Positions 27,587 to 37,517 of a DNA stretch of 64,000 nucleotides are shown here, one piece after another. The notes beneath the pieces are model-generated. The model had not been told where the DNA came from. It worked only from the letters and a program-made list of their open reading frames with translations, and ran no database searches. The stretch is from Gp6-AA40 sp963741135 (GTDB lineage: Bacteria; Acidobacteriota; Vicinamibacteria; Vicinamibacterales; UBA2999). Positions within the stretch are counted from its first letter, which is position 1, and each line of letters opens with the position of its first letter. The stretch lies in assembly GCA_963741135.1 (NCBI GenBank), contig CAVUHC010000008.1, positions 1,240,001-1,304,000 on the forward strand. Direction: 5' to 3'. The translations under genes were made by a program, and so were the position numbers.

Positions 27587-30076
27587 TTACCTTTCAATGC
27601 CAAGCAGCGTCTCCCCACCAGCCTTGACAAACGCCGCGCGGGCCGCGAGGTGGCGATGTTCGGCTTTCTCCAGAATGGCGTTGAAGTCCGGACGAGCGCG
27701 CAACGGATCGAGCCATGCGTGGCGCGTGAACGTGTCGTACGAATAGAACCCTCGGTCCACTACGTCCGCGAAGATCTCGACGGCGCGATCGAGGTCCCCT
27801 GCGTGCGCGAGCTTAACGGTTTGGTAGAACAGACCTTCGGGGTCACGAAAGCCTGACGAAATCAATTCGTCGACAGCCACTCGCAGAAGCGCGCGATCGG
27901 GTTCGAACATAAGCAGCACCTTCTGTCGAAACGCCGTATTCGCATACCGCTCCCCCTCGGCCTGACAGACACTGGCCGCATCCGGATGTCCCGCGCAAGC
28001 CAGCGAGAGGCCCCCGCTACTTCCCGGCCCCCAGAGTCGTTCGGCCTCGGCTGCGGCGCGCAGGTAATCGCCGATCATGAAGAACGTGTGCTGCACGCTT
28101 GTCCGGACGTTCGGATCGAGGCGCTTGGCGCGCTCGTACGCCGCGAGGGAATGCTGCAGCAGGCCACAGTACCGGCAGGCGGGCACGAGCGCCGCAAACA
28201 ATTCCGGATCGCTGCTGCGCGACGAGGCGCGACGGACGAGCCGGACCATCGCTTCCTGCGCCCGCCCGAGGTCCCCGACCTCTAGCTGAGCATAGAAGTG
28301 ATCCGCAATGGAGAGATCCGGATTGAGTTCGAGCGCACGGTTCAGAGCGGACTCACTGCGGGCGTAGTCCTCTGATGTGCCTCGGTACTTGCCAATGACA
28401 TGGTGCACGCGGCCAAGTCGTGCCCACGCCGGCGCGTAGTGCGGGTCGGCTTGCAGACACTGCAGATACAGCTCGCGGGCAACCTCCCATGATCCGGAGT
28501 CATGACTCAACGGGTTCGCGCGCAAATAGAACTCGTACGCTTTGGCGCTCGACGGGACGTCATGGCCAAGCGCGCGATGCTCCCGGCCCGACAGTGGCAG
28601 CGCCAGCGATTCAACGATCTGCCGCGCGAGCGTATCCTGAAGCTGAAAGATGTCTCCAAGTGGTACCTGTGACGTATGGGACCAGAGGACGGTCCCGGAA
28701 GGCGCTTCGAGGAGCTGCGCACTGACGCGGAGCGCCTCGCCCGCGCGGAGCAGCGTGCCGCTCAGCACGACGTCCACGTTGGCCTCGCTCGCGATGATCT
28801 TTAGGTCCGGCACCTCCGACGCGAACCGGGTCGCCGCCAGGGTGGAGCGTACGACGAGCGATTCGAGCGGGGAGAGCGAGTTCGTCACCGCATCGGCCAG
28901 GCTGAACGCGAGGAAATCGATCTCGGCGTCAGGTCTCAGCAGCCGGAACGGCAGCACCATGAGGCGCGTGACTGGCATCGCTCGACGACCGTCCTGACTG
29001 CCGTCCGCGACGAGCACCGTCCGAAGATCCTCGGCCATGGCGGCGGCACTGGCGTATCGCTGCGCCGACTGTTTGGCGAGCGCGCGGTGTATGACGCGAT
29101 CGGCAGCCACGACCGCCGGCGAGCCGGCGAGGACAGGCACGTCGCCGTGGAGCACGTTTTCCAATACGGCGTGAATGCTGTCGGCCTCGAATGCGGCAGC
29201 GCCTGACAGCATCTCGTACAGAATCGCTCCTGTCGCGAAGAGGTCGGCGCTGGCGTCCGCGAGGTTCCCAAGAACCTGTTCCGGGGCCATGTACTTCGGG
29301 GTTCCCAGGATCGCTCCCGTGCTGGTCAGAGGTAGCCGCGTAACCTCCCCGAGCTGGCCCAGCGAGACGCCGAAATCGAGCACTTTCGCACCGTGAGGTG
29401 TCAAAAAAATGTTCGAGGGTTTGAGGTCGCGGTGCGTGATGCCGCGACGATGCAGCGCATCGAGCGCCGCGAGCACTTCGAGGCCAATCTGCACGGTCTC
29501 GGTGAGTGGCACTGCGCCGCGACCGAGGCGCGCTGCGAGGGGTTCGCCTTCCAACCGCTCCATGGCAATGAACAGCTGTCCGTCGGACTCGCCGATTTCG
29601 TGCATCTGGCAGATATGCGGATGGTTGACACTGGCGGCAAGGCGAGCCTCGCGCCAGAAACGCTCGCGTGCGGTCGGGTCAGCTGCGCTCTCGTGCCGGA
29701 TCACTTTCAGGGCGATCGGTCGCTCCAGTTGCTCATCAAACGCTGCGTATACGACTCCCATGCCGCCTTCACCCAGCGTCGCGGTAATACGGTATCGGCC
29801 AATACGCTCGGGTACGCTTGGCAGACCCTTCGTCCCGATATCGTCGTCGAACAGCATGGCCGACCTCTCCAGAAAGGTCTTGGCGCGTTCATGAGACGCG
29901 ATCAACTGTTCGACCTCCTGGCGAAGCACCGGGTTATCGTGGCAGGCCGCGGCAAGGTACGCCGGCCGACTGTCTGCCGGCAGCGCGCGAGCGCCCTCGA
30001 ACACTTCCTCTAGGCGCAGCCAGTCTTCAGGGCGAAGGGGCATGGATGGGAACAGTCCATTCGTCGGTGCGCTCAT
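27587..30076 (-). CDS. Ser/Thr protein kinase with TolB-like and TPR regions (sigma-coupled)
   Basis: An 829-residue protein. Residues ~10-85 form a helical N-terminal module shared by all three kinases in the window (RPEDWLRLEEVFEGARALP). The kinase domain spans ~95-365: GEGGMGVVY loop, IALK Lys, HRDLKPSN and DFGVS motifs. Residues ~370-520 resemble the TolB N-terminal/FlgO-like domain, followed by TPR-like helices to the end. The ATG at 30076 overlaps the stop of the upstream ECF sigma gene (ATGA). The kinase probably regulates that sigma by phosphorylation, as in ECF43/EcfP-PpkT systems. No transmembrane helix is obvious. Confidence 0.87.
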   Translation of the reverse strand: MSAPTNGLFPSMPLRPEDWLRLEEVFEGARALPADSRPAYLAAACHDNPVLRQEVEQLIASHERAKTFLERSAMLFDDDIGTKGLPSVPERIGRYRITATLGEGGMGVVYAAFDEQLERPIALKVIRHESAADPTARERFWREARLAASVNHPHICQMHEIGESDGQLFIAMERLEGEPLAARLGRGAVPLTETVQIGLEVLAALDALHRRGITHRDLKPSNIFLTPHGAKVLDFGVSLGQLGEVTRLPLTSTGAILGTPKYMAPEQVLGNLADASADLFATGAILYEMLSGAAAFEADSIHAVLENVLHGDVPVLAGSPAVVAADRVIHRALAKQSAQRYASAAAMAEDLRTVLVADGSQDGRRAMPVTRLMVLPFRLLRPDAEIDFLAFSLADAVTNSLSPLESLVVRSTLAATRFASEVPDLKIIASEANVDVVLSGTLLRAGEALRVSAQLLEAPSGTVLWSHTSQVPLGDIFQLQDTLARQIVESLALPLSGREHRALGHDVPSSAKAYEFYLRANPLSHDSGSWEVARELYLQCLQADPHYAPAWARLGRVHHVIGKYRGTSEDYARSESALNRALELNPDLSIADHFYAQLEVGDLGRAQEAMVRLVRRASSRSSDPELFAALVPACRYCGLLQHSLAAYERAKRLDPNVRTSVQHTFFMIGDYLRAAAEAERLWGPGSSGGLSLACAGHPDAASVCQAEGERYANTAFRQKVLLMFEPDRALLRVAVDELISSGFRDPEGLFYQTVKLAHAGDLDRAVEIFADVVDRGFYSYDTFTRHAWLDPLRARPDFNAILEKAEHRHLAARAAFVKAGGETLLGIER

Positions 30077-30561
30077 GTCTGCACCGACAAATGCTGATGC
30101 AGCCACGCTTTGGCCATGGCCCATTCGCGCTCGACCGTGGCCGCCGATACGCCAAGCGCTTCGAGCGCCTGGTCGAGCGCGAGCACATCGACGATGGACG
30201 TCTGAGAGGCTGGCGAGACGTCGTCGAGACTCATCATCGTGACGCCCGCGCCGCGCTTGTGAGCGCGCTTCCGGCGAGCGTGATCGACGAGGATCTGGCG
30301 CATCAGCCGGGCCGCAACGGCGAAGAAATGCGTCCGGTCGTTGAGCGTCAAGCCGTCGACGTCGATGAGTCGCAAGTAGACCTCGTGCACAAGAGCCGTC
30401 GCCTGCAGAGTGTGTCCAGGATTTTCCCGCTGGAAATGCGAGCGCGCCACTCGGCGTAGCTCATCATGCACCAATGGAATGAGGTGGTCGAGGGCCGCGC
30501 CGTCTCCCCGACGCCACGACCGCAACAGCGCGGTGACTTCCTGCACGCGCGGGTCGGTCAT
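30073..30561 (-). CDS. ECF sigma factor with in-frame deletion in region 4
   Basis: A 162-residue ECF sigma (Sigma70_ECF type) nearly identical to the gene at 34434-35006. Region 2 is intact (LIPLVHDELRRVARSHF, HEVYLRLIDVDG, HFFAVAARLMRQILVDHARR). Relative to the longer copy it lacks 28 residues (84 bp) covering most of region 4's first helices and the start of the HTH. An 8-bp repeat AGCGCTTC flanks the missing segment in the other copy and is present once here. The truncated protein may not recognise -35 elements. It is translationally coupled to the kinase downstream. Confidence 0.83.
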   Translation of the reverse strand: MTDPRVQEVTALLRSWRRGDGAALDHLIPLVHDELRRVARSHFQRENPGHTLQATALVHEVYLRLIDVDGLTLNDRTHFFAVAARLMRQILVDHARRKRAHKRGAGVTMMSLDDVSPASQTSIVDVLALDQALEALGVSAATVEREWAMAKAWLHQHLSVQT

Positions 30562-30806
30562 CGATCAGCGACGACGCGGGCCGTTTGTCGTTGCTCGCGG
30601 GCCCACGCGCGTCGACCTCAGTCTACGCCTCCTTCGACGGTTCGCTGAGGAAAGGCGCCGGTTGAGGGGAAACGGAGCCCTTTTGCGCTTCTGAGAGTGG
30701 GAGCAGGAGGCGCCTTTCCCGTCTGAACGTGCGGCGGTCGTCTTCGCGGTCCTGGCTTAGACATCTCCCGCACACTAGAATCCGGTCGGTTCGGATGCTC
30801 TGAGGA

Positions 30807-33800
30807 ATGGCAGACAGCATGACATTTCGTCCCGACGACTGGGCGCGAGTGGAAACGGTGTTCGAGGGCGCGCGGGCGCTGACGGGAGACGACCGCACGG
30901 CGTATGTCGCCTCGGCGTGTGCCGACGACGCAGCGCTGCGGAAGGAAGTGGAAGGGCTGCTGGCAGCGCACCAGCTCGCGAATTCGTTCCTGGAAACACC
31001 GGCAGTCGTTTTCAACGACAGCTCGGCGACCAACCATCTCGAGGGGCAACAGATTGCCGGGTACGAGGTCGTGGCGCTCATAGGCGCGGGCGGTATGGGC
31101 GAGGTCTACAAGGCTCACGACAAGAATCTAGAGCGACCTGTCGCGTTGAAGCTGCTACCCGCGCATCTCACGCGCGAGCCAGAGCGGCTGCGGCGCTTTC
31201 GAGCGGAGGCGCGAGCCGCGTCCTCACTCAACCATCCGCATATTCTGGTTGTCCACGATTTTGGTGATTTCAACGGTCGGCCGTTCATCGTCACCGAGTT
31301 CGTCGAAGGGCAAACCCTCCGTCAGCGGATCAACGGCGCCCCTATCGCCGTGCGGGACGCCGTCAACATCACGACCCAGGTAGCGAGCGCGCTGGCCGCG
31401 GCCCATGCCCGCGGAATCGTGCATCGCGATATCAAACCGGAAAACGTGATGCTGCGGCCCGACGGGTACGTGAAGGTGCTGGACTTCGGTCTCGCCCGCC
31501 AGGTGATGGGCGAAGAAGCCGGGACGATGTCCGCGACACAACCAGGGATGCTCGTCGGCACGCTACGGTACATGTCACCTGAACAGAGCCGTGGGCAATC
31601 GGCGCACACCTCGAGCGACGTGTTCTCCCTGGGGCTCGTACTGTTCGAGATGGTCACCGGCCGGCACCCATTCCACGCAGACTCAAACATCGCGGTTCTC
31701 CACGGGATTCAGTCCAGTACACCGGCCGCATCAGGTGCTGGCGGCGAGCTCGACGATCTGCTCCTCGAGATGCTTCACAAGGAGGCGTCCCTGCGACCGG
31801 CTGTCGCCGACGTTGTCGCACGTCTCACGGGCTTCGCCACGCGGGCGCCGGCCGTCTCCTATCTCTCGAAACACCGTACCGCCGTTGGGCGCGAGCGTGA
31901 GCGTTCCGCTCTCCGCAGTGCGTTCGAAACAGTGGATGGAGGGAGCGGTCAGTTTGTCGCCGTCGCCGGTGAGCCCGGCATCGGGAAGAGCACACTCGTT
32001 GATGACTTCCTCTCTGAGATCGCCACGCCTGCCTGGATCGGACGTGGCCGCTGTTCGGAGCGGTTGGCGGGTGCCGAGGCGCATCTCCCGTTTCTCGAAG
32101 CGCTCGACAGTTTACTCAAGCGCGATCCGGCCGCCGCAACGCTGATGAAGCAGTTCGCTCCGAGCTGGTATGTTCAGATCGCGCCCGTATCGGCTGAAGA
32201 ATCGTCAGCCGCCAGACTGCTCGCCGACACCAGGAGCGGATCCGCCGAGCGCCTGATGCGCGAGATGGCTGCTCTTCTGCACGAACTCGCGCGCTCTCGC
32301 CCGGTTGTGTTGTTTCTGGACGACGTTCAGTGGGCCGACGTCTCAACGATCGATCTGCTCGGCTATCTCGCGCCAAAACTCCCGCAGCTTCGCGGTCTTG
32401 TCCTCGTCACTTACAGACCAACTGATTTGACGGTCAGCAAGCATCCTTTCCTGCGCCTTAGGGCGGATCTCAGCGCCCACGGCGCCATGCGCGAAGTGGC
32501 TGTCGCATTCTTGACGCAAGAGGACGTCACTCAGTACGTCGCGTCGCAGCTGCCTGAAGCTCCTGAGGGTCTCGCCGCGCTCATCTACGAGAAGACCGAA
32601 GGGAACCCACTCTTCATGGTCGACCTCGTGCGCTACCTGCGCGAGCATGGGGTGCCGACTGATTGGGCGGTCGAGATCGAGCGTAATGTCCCTGAATCGT
32701 TGCGTGGAATGATCGAGCGCAAGCTCGAGAGCCTCGACGACAACGAGCGCCAGCTTCTGCGCCTCGCGGCCATTCAGGGCTTCCAGTTCGACTCGGCGAT
32801 CATCGCGCAGGTGTTGGGGCACGATCCCGCCGACGTGGAAGACGCGCTGCAGTCTCTGGATCGCGTGCATGGCCTGGTGCAGCTCTTGCGCGAACAAGAG
32901 CTCCCGAGCCACCTGTTTTCTCTTCGCTATCAGTTCGTGCACGCGCTCTATCAGAGCGCGCTGTATGCGTCCGTGTCACCGTCGCGAAAAGCCTCGTGGA
33001 GCGGCAAGGTAGCTGGCGCGCTGGAAACCGAGTATCAGGAGTGGAAACGCCTGGTCGCCGCCGAGCTGGCGCTGTTGTACGAGATGGCTCGCGATCCCTG
33101 GCGGGCGGCGGAGCATTTTCTCGCCGCCGCCGAGGTGGCGTCGGGCCGCTTCGCCACCCGCGAAGCCGTGGCATTCGCCAAACGTGGCCTCGCGTGTCTG
33201 GCGACAGCAGGCGATGGCGCGGAAGGCAAGAGACGCGAGCTGGCGTTGCAGAAGGCGTTGCTCGTCCCGCTCGGTGTGCTGGAGGGTTACGGAGCGCCAG
33301 CCACGGAGCGCGTGTCGCAGCGCGTTATCGAGCTCGCGGAACAGCTGGAGGATCACGGCTCGCTGTTCGCGGCTCTCGATGGCGCAGTCCTCGTCCACAT
33401 GTCGCGCGGTGAATGTCTGGCGGCTGCGAGGGTCAGCGACCGCATGCTCATGGTCGCGGGCCAGTCTGGCAGTGATGTGCAGGAGATGAACGCGCGTATG
33501 TGGGCCATGATTGCGACGCATCACCTGGGTGACCTGCTCATCGCGCAACAACACGCAGACGCTTGTATTCAGATGGGAACGCCGTCCAACCAGGCGGCGC
33601 GCCTGACGACCCTCTTCGATCCGGTGGTGGCGACCCTTGTCGAGTCGAGCCGAAACCTGTGGATGATGGGTGATTCGCGCGGGTGCCAAGACCGCACGTC
33701 GCGAGCGATCGCTCTGGCTCGCGAGATCCGGCATCCGGACTCTCTATCGTTCGCGCTGCTGTTTCACGGCTGGATGCACGGGTACCGCGAGGATTGGGAG

Positions 33801-34382
33801 ACGTGCCTGCGCTCGAGCGCGGAGGCCATCGCCTTCGGCTCCGAGCATGGTCTTGTTCAGACAATGGCGTGGAATCACTGCGTTCACGGCTGGGCACTCG
33901 CGCATACGGGCAAGACCGCAGATGGCCTCGTCGAGTTACAGGGCGCGATTGAGGATTCGGTTCGGATCATGGGGCAGGTCGCAATGCCGCAGTTCCTCGC
34001 GATGCTCGCCGAAGTGCTGATCCTCCGGGGGGATCACGCTCGCGCGCTCGACGAGATTCAGCGAATCCTAACGGTGAATGAAACGAGCCACGACCGCTAC
34101 TTCAACGCGGAACTCCATCGGCTTGCGGCCGAGTGCCATCTCGCGCTCGGCGAACCTGAGACGGCCGAGGCCGCCCTGGAGCAGGCGATCGAGACGGCTT
34201 GCGCGCAGGGGGCCAAAACGTTCGAGCTTCGCGCGACCACTGCGCTCGGCCTCCTGTGGATAGGTCGCAACGAGACTGCCAGAGCGCACGCACTACTCCA
34301 ATCCGTTTGCGAGGGCCTGCGTGACGCGGAGGAAACCGCTGATGTGCGCCGGGCACGCGCGTGCCTGGCGGAGGGGAGATAG
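30807..34382 (+). CDS. Ser/Thr protein kinase with AAA-type ATPase and TPR-like C terminus
   Basis: A 1191-residue protein. The shared N-terminal helical module (FRPDDWARVETVFEGARAL, residues ~6-75) precedes a kinase domain (~85-345: GAGGMGEVY, VALK, HRDIKPEN, DFGLAR). A predicted ATPase follows at about 365-640, with Walker A GEPGIGKST and Walker B VVLFLDDVQWAD. The last ~500 residues are helical TPR-like repeats. This is the PknB-plus-AAA_16 layout of large signalling kinases. It is divergent from the sigma gene at 30073, with a 245-bp gap, and convergent with the second sigma copy at 34434. Confidence 0.88.
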   Translation: MADSMTFRPDDWARVETVFEGARALTGDDRTAYVASACADDAALRKEVEGLLAAHQLANSFLETPAVVFNDSSATNHLEGQQIAGYEVVALIGAGGMGEVYKAHDKNLERPVALKLLPAHLTREPERLRRFRAEARAASSLNHPHILVVHDFGDFNGRPFIVTEFVEGQTLRQRINGAPIAVRDAVNITTQVASALAAAHARGIVHRDIKPENVMLRPDGYVKVLDFGLARQVMGEEAGTMSATQPGMLVGTLRYMSPEQSRGQSAHTSSDVFSLGLVLFEMVTGRHPFHADSNIAVLHGIQSSTPAASGAGGELDDLLLEMLHKEASLRPAVADVVARLTGFATRAPAVSYLSKHRTAVGRERERSALRSAFETVDGGSGQFVAVAGEPGIGKSTLVDDFLSEIATPAWIGRGRCSERLAGAEAHLPFLEALDSLLKRDPAAATLMKQFAPSWYVQIAPVSAEESSAARLLADTRSGSAERLMREMAALLHELARSRPVVLFLDDVQWADVSTIDLLGYLAPKLPQLRGLVLVTYRPTDLTVSKHPFLRLRADLSAHGAMREVAVAFLTQEDVTQYVASQLPEAPEGLAALIYEKTEGNPLFMVDLVRYLREHGVPTDWAVEIERNVPESLRGMIERKLESLDDNERQLLRLAAIQGFQFDSAIIAQVLGHDPADVEDALQSLDRVHGLVQLLREQELPSHLFSLRYQFVHALYQSALYASVSPSRKASWSGKVAGALETEYQEWKRLVAAELALLYEMARDPWRAAEHFLAAAEVASGRFATREAVAFAKRGLACLATAGDGAEGKRRELALQKALLVPLGVLEGYGAPATERVSQRVIELAEQLEDHGSLFAALDGAVLVHMSRGECLAAARVSDRMLMVAGQSGSDVQEMNARMWAMIATHHLGDLLIAQQHADACIQMGTPSNQAARLTTLFDPVVATLVESSRNLWMMGDSRGCQDRTSRAIALAREIRHPDSLSFALLFHGWMHGYREDWETCLRSSAEAIAFGSEHGLVQTMAWNHCVHGWALAHTGKTADGLVELQGAIEDSVRIMGQVAMPQFLAMLAEVLILRGDHARALDEIQRILTVNETSHDRYFNAELHRLAAECHLALGEPETAEAALEQAIETACAQGAKTFELRATTALGLLWIGRNETARAHALLQSVCEGLRDAEETADVRRARACLAEGR

Positions 34383-34433
34383 CCGCAAACGAGCCTGGCG
34401 CAGTCGCAGTTGATCCGTTACTGATCCGATGCC

Positions 34434-35006
34434 TCATGTCTGCACCGACAATCGCTGATACAGCCACGCCTTTGCCATGGCCCATTCGCGCTCGACCGTG
34501 GCCGCCGATACGCCAAGCGCTTCCGCTGCTTCATCGATGCTGAGCCCTGCGAAAAATCGCAGCTCCACGACGCGGCACTTCCGAACGTCACGTGAGGACA
34601 GCGCTTCGAGCGCCTGGTCGAGCGCGAGCACATCGACGATGGACGTCTGAGAGGCTGGCGAGACGTCGTCGAGACTCATCATCGTGACGCCCGCGCCGCG
34701 CTTGTGAGCGCGCTTCCGGCGAGCGTGATCGACGAGGATCTGGCGCATCAGCCGGGCCGCAACGGCGAAGAAATGCGTCCGGTCGTTGAGCGTCAAGCCG
34801 TCGACGTCGATGAGTCGCAAGTAGACCTCGTGCACAAGAGCCGTCGCCTGCAGAGTGTGTCCAGGATTTTCCCGCCGGAAATGCGAGCGCGCCACTCGGC
34901 GTAGCTCATCATGCACCAATGGAATGAGGTGGTCGAGGGCCGCGGCGTCTCCCTGGCGCCACGACCGGAGCAGCGCGGTTACCCCTCGCACGCCCGAGTC
35001 GGTCAT
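34434..35006 (-). CDS. ECF sigma factor, full-length copy
   Basis: A 190-residue ECF sigma. It carries region 2 (as in the paralog at 30073) and an intact region 4 (SSRDVRKCRVVELRFFAGLS, then IDEAAEALGVSAATVEREWA). The start is ATG 35006, matching the paralog; a GTG at 35018 is an alternative. No kinase follows it on its own strand: the 52 bp beyond the stop lead into the convergent kinase at 30807-34382. The DNA is nearly identical to the other copy across the shared part, which points to recent duplication. Confidence 0.87.
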   Translation of the reverse strand: MTDSGVRGVTALLRSWRQGDAAALDHLIPLVHDELRRVARSHFRRENPGHTLQATALVHEVYLRLIDVDGLTLNDRTHFFAVAARLMRQILVDHARRKRAHKRGAGVTMMSLDDVSPASQTSIVDVLALDQALEALSSRDVRKCRVVELRFFAGLSIDEAAEALGVSAATVEREWAMAKAWLYQRLSVQT

Positions 35007-35192
35007 TGAATCAGCCACGACACTGGCATTTTGGCGTTCCTCACAGGCAGGCGCGACACCGCCCCTTCTGCAGTCAGTCTACCCGCGCTTCGATGCTAGC
35101 TGAGGAGGACGAGTGGTGCGTGAGGGGAAAGGGAGTTTTCTTGCGCTTCTCAGAATGGGAGCCGAAGTAACAACCTTAAAACAAGGAACCTT

Positions 35193-35674
35193 ATGAAAAC
35201 CACTCGTGTTCAGAGCCGCGTCGTCGCCCTTGCGATCACCATCGTGCTGTTGCTGCCGGTCACATCCGCCCAAGCCGGCGGTCCGCCCAAGACAGGGAAC
35301 AAAGGCGACGATCGTAGGTCAGTCGAAGTCACATTCACGAAATGGATAACCAGCTTTCCTCTCATGGAGGGCTTCGTCGGAGGCGATGTCGTCGGCGATT
35401 TTACCGGCGAGGTTCTTGACGCGAAAACGACTGCCGACGGCGTTACTCCATTCTCGGGTCGAGGCAGTTTATGAGATCCAGGCCGGGAGACCACTCGTTT
35501 GCCGCGCTCATCCAGGGCGGGCAGAACAATCAGACAGGCGGTGCCGTACTGGATGGCGTCATCCTTGGTGGGTGGCGGACCGGCGACCGAGTGCATGTGG
35601 AATACCGGGTGAAGGTCAACTGCCTTGGTGCGCCCGCCGGCACGTGTTTCCAAGGCACGATCCGCATCGACTGA
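35193..35674 (+). pseudogene. Small secreted protein, two one-base frameshifts
   Basis: A signal peptide frame starts at ATG 35193 (MKTTRVQSRVVALAITIVLL, cleavage near AQAGG) and reads to LDAKTTADGV. The next frame supplies VEAVYEIQAG, and a third gives DHSFAALIQGGQNNQTGGAV to the end FQGTIRID at 35674. Each shift is consistent with one inserted base (near 35445 and at the G run near 35493). The rebuilt product is ~160 residues, all-beta in appearance. Function is unknown. As given, the frames stop early. Confidence 0.6.
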
Positions 35675-35933
35675 CCGTCCGAGGACTAGACCCGCGACGA
35701 CACGCAGAAAACAAGGCGGTGACCGAGCGCTGAGGCGGTTGCCGAAATGGCGGACGGTAGACGCGTCCGCCATCCCTTCGAGCGCGGAGGTCGTGGTCAG
35801 CTAACTTACTTATCTACAGAGCGATAGATGGTGGTCAAGGACGGAATTGGTCTTTGCCTTGAGCCCCATGAAGTCCGTGTTGAGACGGCACGATCCACTT
35901 GACCTGGACTGGGCTCCGGCGTAGAACACCCGT

Positions 35934-36689
35934 ATGACTAACCTCACCAGTCGCAGCATCCGCGGCCGCTTCGCGTTGCTTGCCGTGATCGCCCTCTTTG
36001 CGTTGCCTTGCGTGCTGTCCTCCCGGCTGGCCGCCCAGGTCGCAGGCGCTGGGACCGCGCAACGCACGGCCGCCGCCGATCCGGATCGTTGGGAATCAAC
36101 GATCAAGAAGTTCGAGGACGCCGACAAGGTCACGCCTCCTCCGCAGAACGCCATCGTCTTCGTCGGCGCCTCGAGCATCGTCCGATGGAATCTGCCCGGC
36201 TCGTTTCCGGAGTTGGGGCCGCGGGCTATCAACCGCGGATTCGGGGGTTCACTCGCGGCCGACTCGACGCGGTATGCCGAGCGCATCGTGATTCCGTACA
36301 AACCTCGGATCGTGGTGTTTTACGCGGGCGACAACGACGTCGAGGCCAATCACACGCCTGAACAGATCGCGGGCGACTTCACGGCCTTCGAACGGAAGGT
36401 CCACGCGGCGCTGCCGGCGACGCAGATCATCTTCATCTCGATCAAGCCGAGCATCCGCCGGTGGCCGTGGATCGAGCAGATCAAAGGCGCGAACGCGCTC
36501 GTGCGGCAGTACTGCGCAACCCACCCGAACCTGACATTCGTGGATATCGTGCCGCAGATGATTGGCGCCGACGGGAAACCGAGGAAAGAGTTACTCGTCG
36601 AGGACGGCCTGCACATGACGCCCGCCGGCTACAAGATCTGGAACGACGCGCTCAGACCACACCTGCAGCTCAGTCAGTCGAGCCAGTAG
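35934..36689 (+). CDS. Exported SGNH/GDSL-type hydrolase
   Basis: A 251-residue protein with signal peptide (cleavage near RLAAQ). SGNH-family blocks are visible: IVFVGASSIVRW (block I with the Ser), INRGFGGS (block II Gly), VVFYAGDNDV (block III Asn) and VEDGLHMTPAGY (block V Asp/His). These enzymes deacylate or hydrolyse esters, often on polysaccharides. The substrate is unknown. It is followed 42 bp later by the next gene on the same strand. Confidence 0.86.
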   Translation: MTNLTSRSIRGRFALLAVIALFALPCVLSSRLAAQVAGAGTAQRTAAADPDRWESTIKKFEDADKVTPPPQNAIVFVGASSIVRWNLPGSFPELGPRAINRGFGGSLAADSTRYAERIVIPYKPRIVVFYAGDNDVEANHTPEQIAGDFTAFERKVHAALPATQIIFISIKPSIRRWPWIEQIKGANALVRQYCATHPNLTFVDIVPQMIGADGKPRKELLVEDGLHMTPAGYKIWNDALRPHLQLSQSSQ

Positions 36690-36731
36690 GCGTGCAATAA
36701 CCGGACGTCATTCGCGAAAGGAACACACGTC

Positions 36732-37481
36732 ATGACTCGACTGCTGGTCATTTGCGCCGCCGCGTTTGCCCTGGTCACCGTTGCCGTCGCCCAGGCGCCG
36801 ACCGCCCAGCGTCCTGATCCTCGCACCCTCCGCCTGCGTGGCGACCGGTTCAAGCCACTCACCTACGACGAGATGACGCCAGCGCAGAAGACGATGATCG
36901 AGCATTTGCTGGCGGGCCCGCGTGCGGGCGCGAACGGTCCTTTCAATGTCCTGCTGCGCAGTCCGGAGATCGGCGATCTCGGGCAGCAATTCGGCGCGTC
37001 GACGCGCTTCAAGTCCTCGCTGCCCCAGAAGCTGTACGAGCTGGCCATCCTCGTCACGGCTCGCCACTGGACCTCGCAATACGAATGGCAGGCGCACCAT
37101 CGCTCGGCGCTTCAGGCGGGCCTGAGCCCGGCGATCGCGGACGCCATCGCGCAAGGCAAGCGTCCTGCGGTCATGCAGAAAGACGAAGAAGCTGTTTACA
37201 ACTTCTCTTCTGAGTTGCTGAACACCAAGCAGGTGAGCGACGCCACGTTTAGCGCCGCGAAGAATGCGCTTGGCGAACGAGGGGTGGTAGATCTGATCGC
37301 GCGTGATGGGATGGTACGGCACGGTGTCGATGCTGTTGAACACGGACCGCTACCCGGTCGCGGAAGGTACTCAGCCAGAGCTCAAGCCGCTCAACTAAGT
37401 GGACCGTCCGGACTGATTGATACTAGTCACAACAGGCCTTCGAGCGCGATCTGCGGGCCGCGACAACGGAGCGGCCCGTAG
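36732..37481 (+). CDS. Exported carboxymuconolactone decarboxylase family protein (C terminus frameshifted)
   Basis: Signal peptide (residues 1-~21, MTRLLVICAAAFALVTVAVA) followed by an AhpD/CMD helical domain: SLPQKLYELAILVTARHWTS, YEWQAHHRSALQAGLSPA and a C-terminal helix. The reading frame as given runs to 37481, but the natural protein probably ends at TAA 37396-37398. Removing one C near 37302 gives VDLIAVMGWYGTVSMLLNTD and a tail ending LKPLN. CMD proteins act as decarboxylases or peroxidatic thiol enzymes. The usual CxxC is not seen, so a peroxidase role is unlikely. Confidence 0.8.
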   Translation: MTRLLVICAAAFALVTVAVAQAPTAQRPDPRTLRLRGDRFKPLTYDEMTPAQKTMIEHLLAGPRAGANGPFNVLLRSPEIGDLGQQFGASTRFKSSLPQKLYELAILVTARHWTSQYEWQAHHRSALQAGLSPAIADAIAQGKRPAVMQKDEEAVYNFSSELLNTKQVSDATFSAAKNALGERGVVDLIARDGMVRHGVDAVEHGPLPGRGRYSARAQAAQLSGPSGLIDTSHNRPSSAICGPRQRSGP

Positions 37482-37517
37482 TAATTCGGAACAGACAGGC
37501 CACTAAAGGGGATCGAC

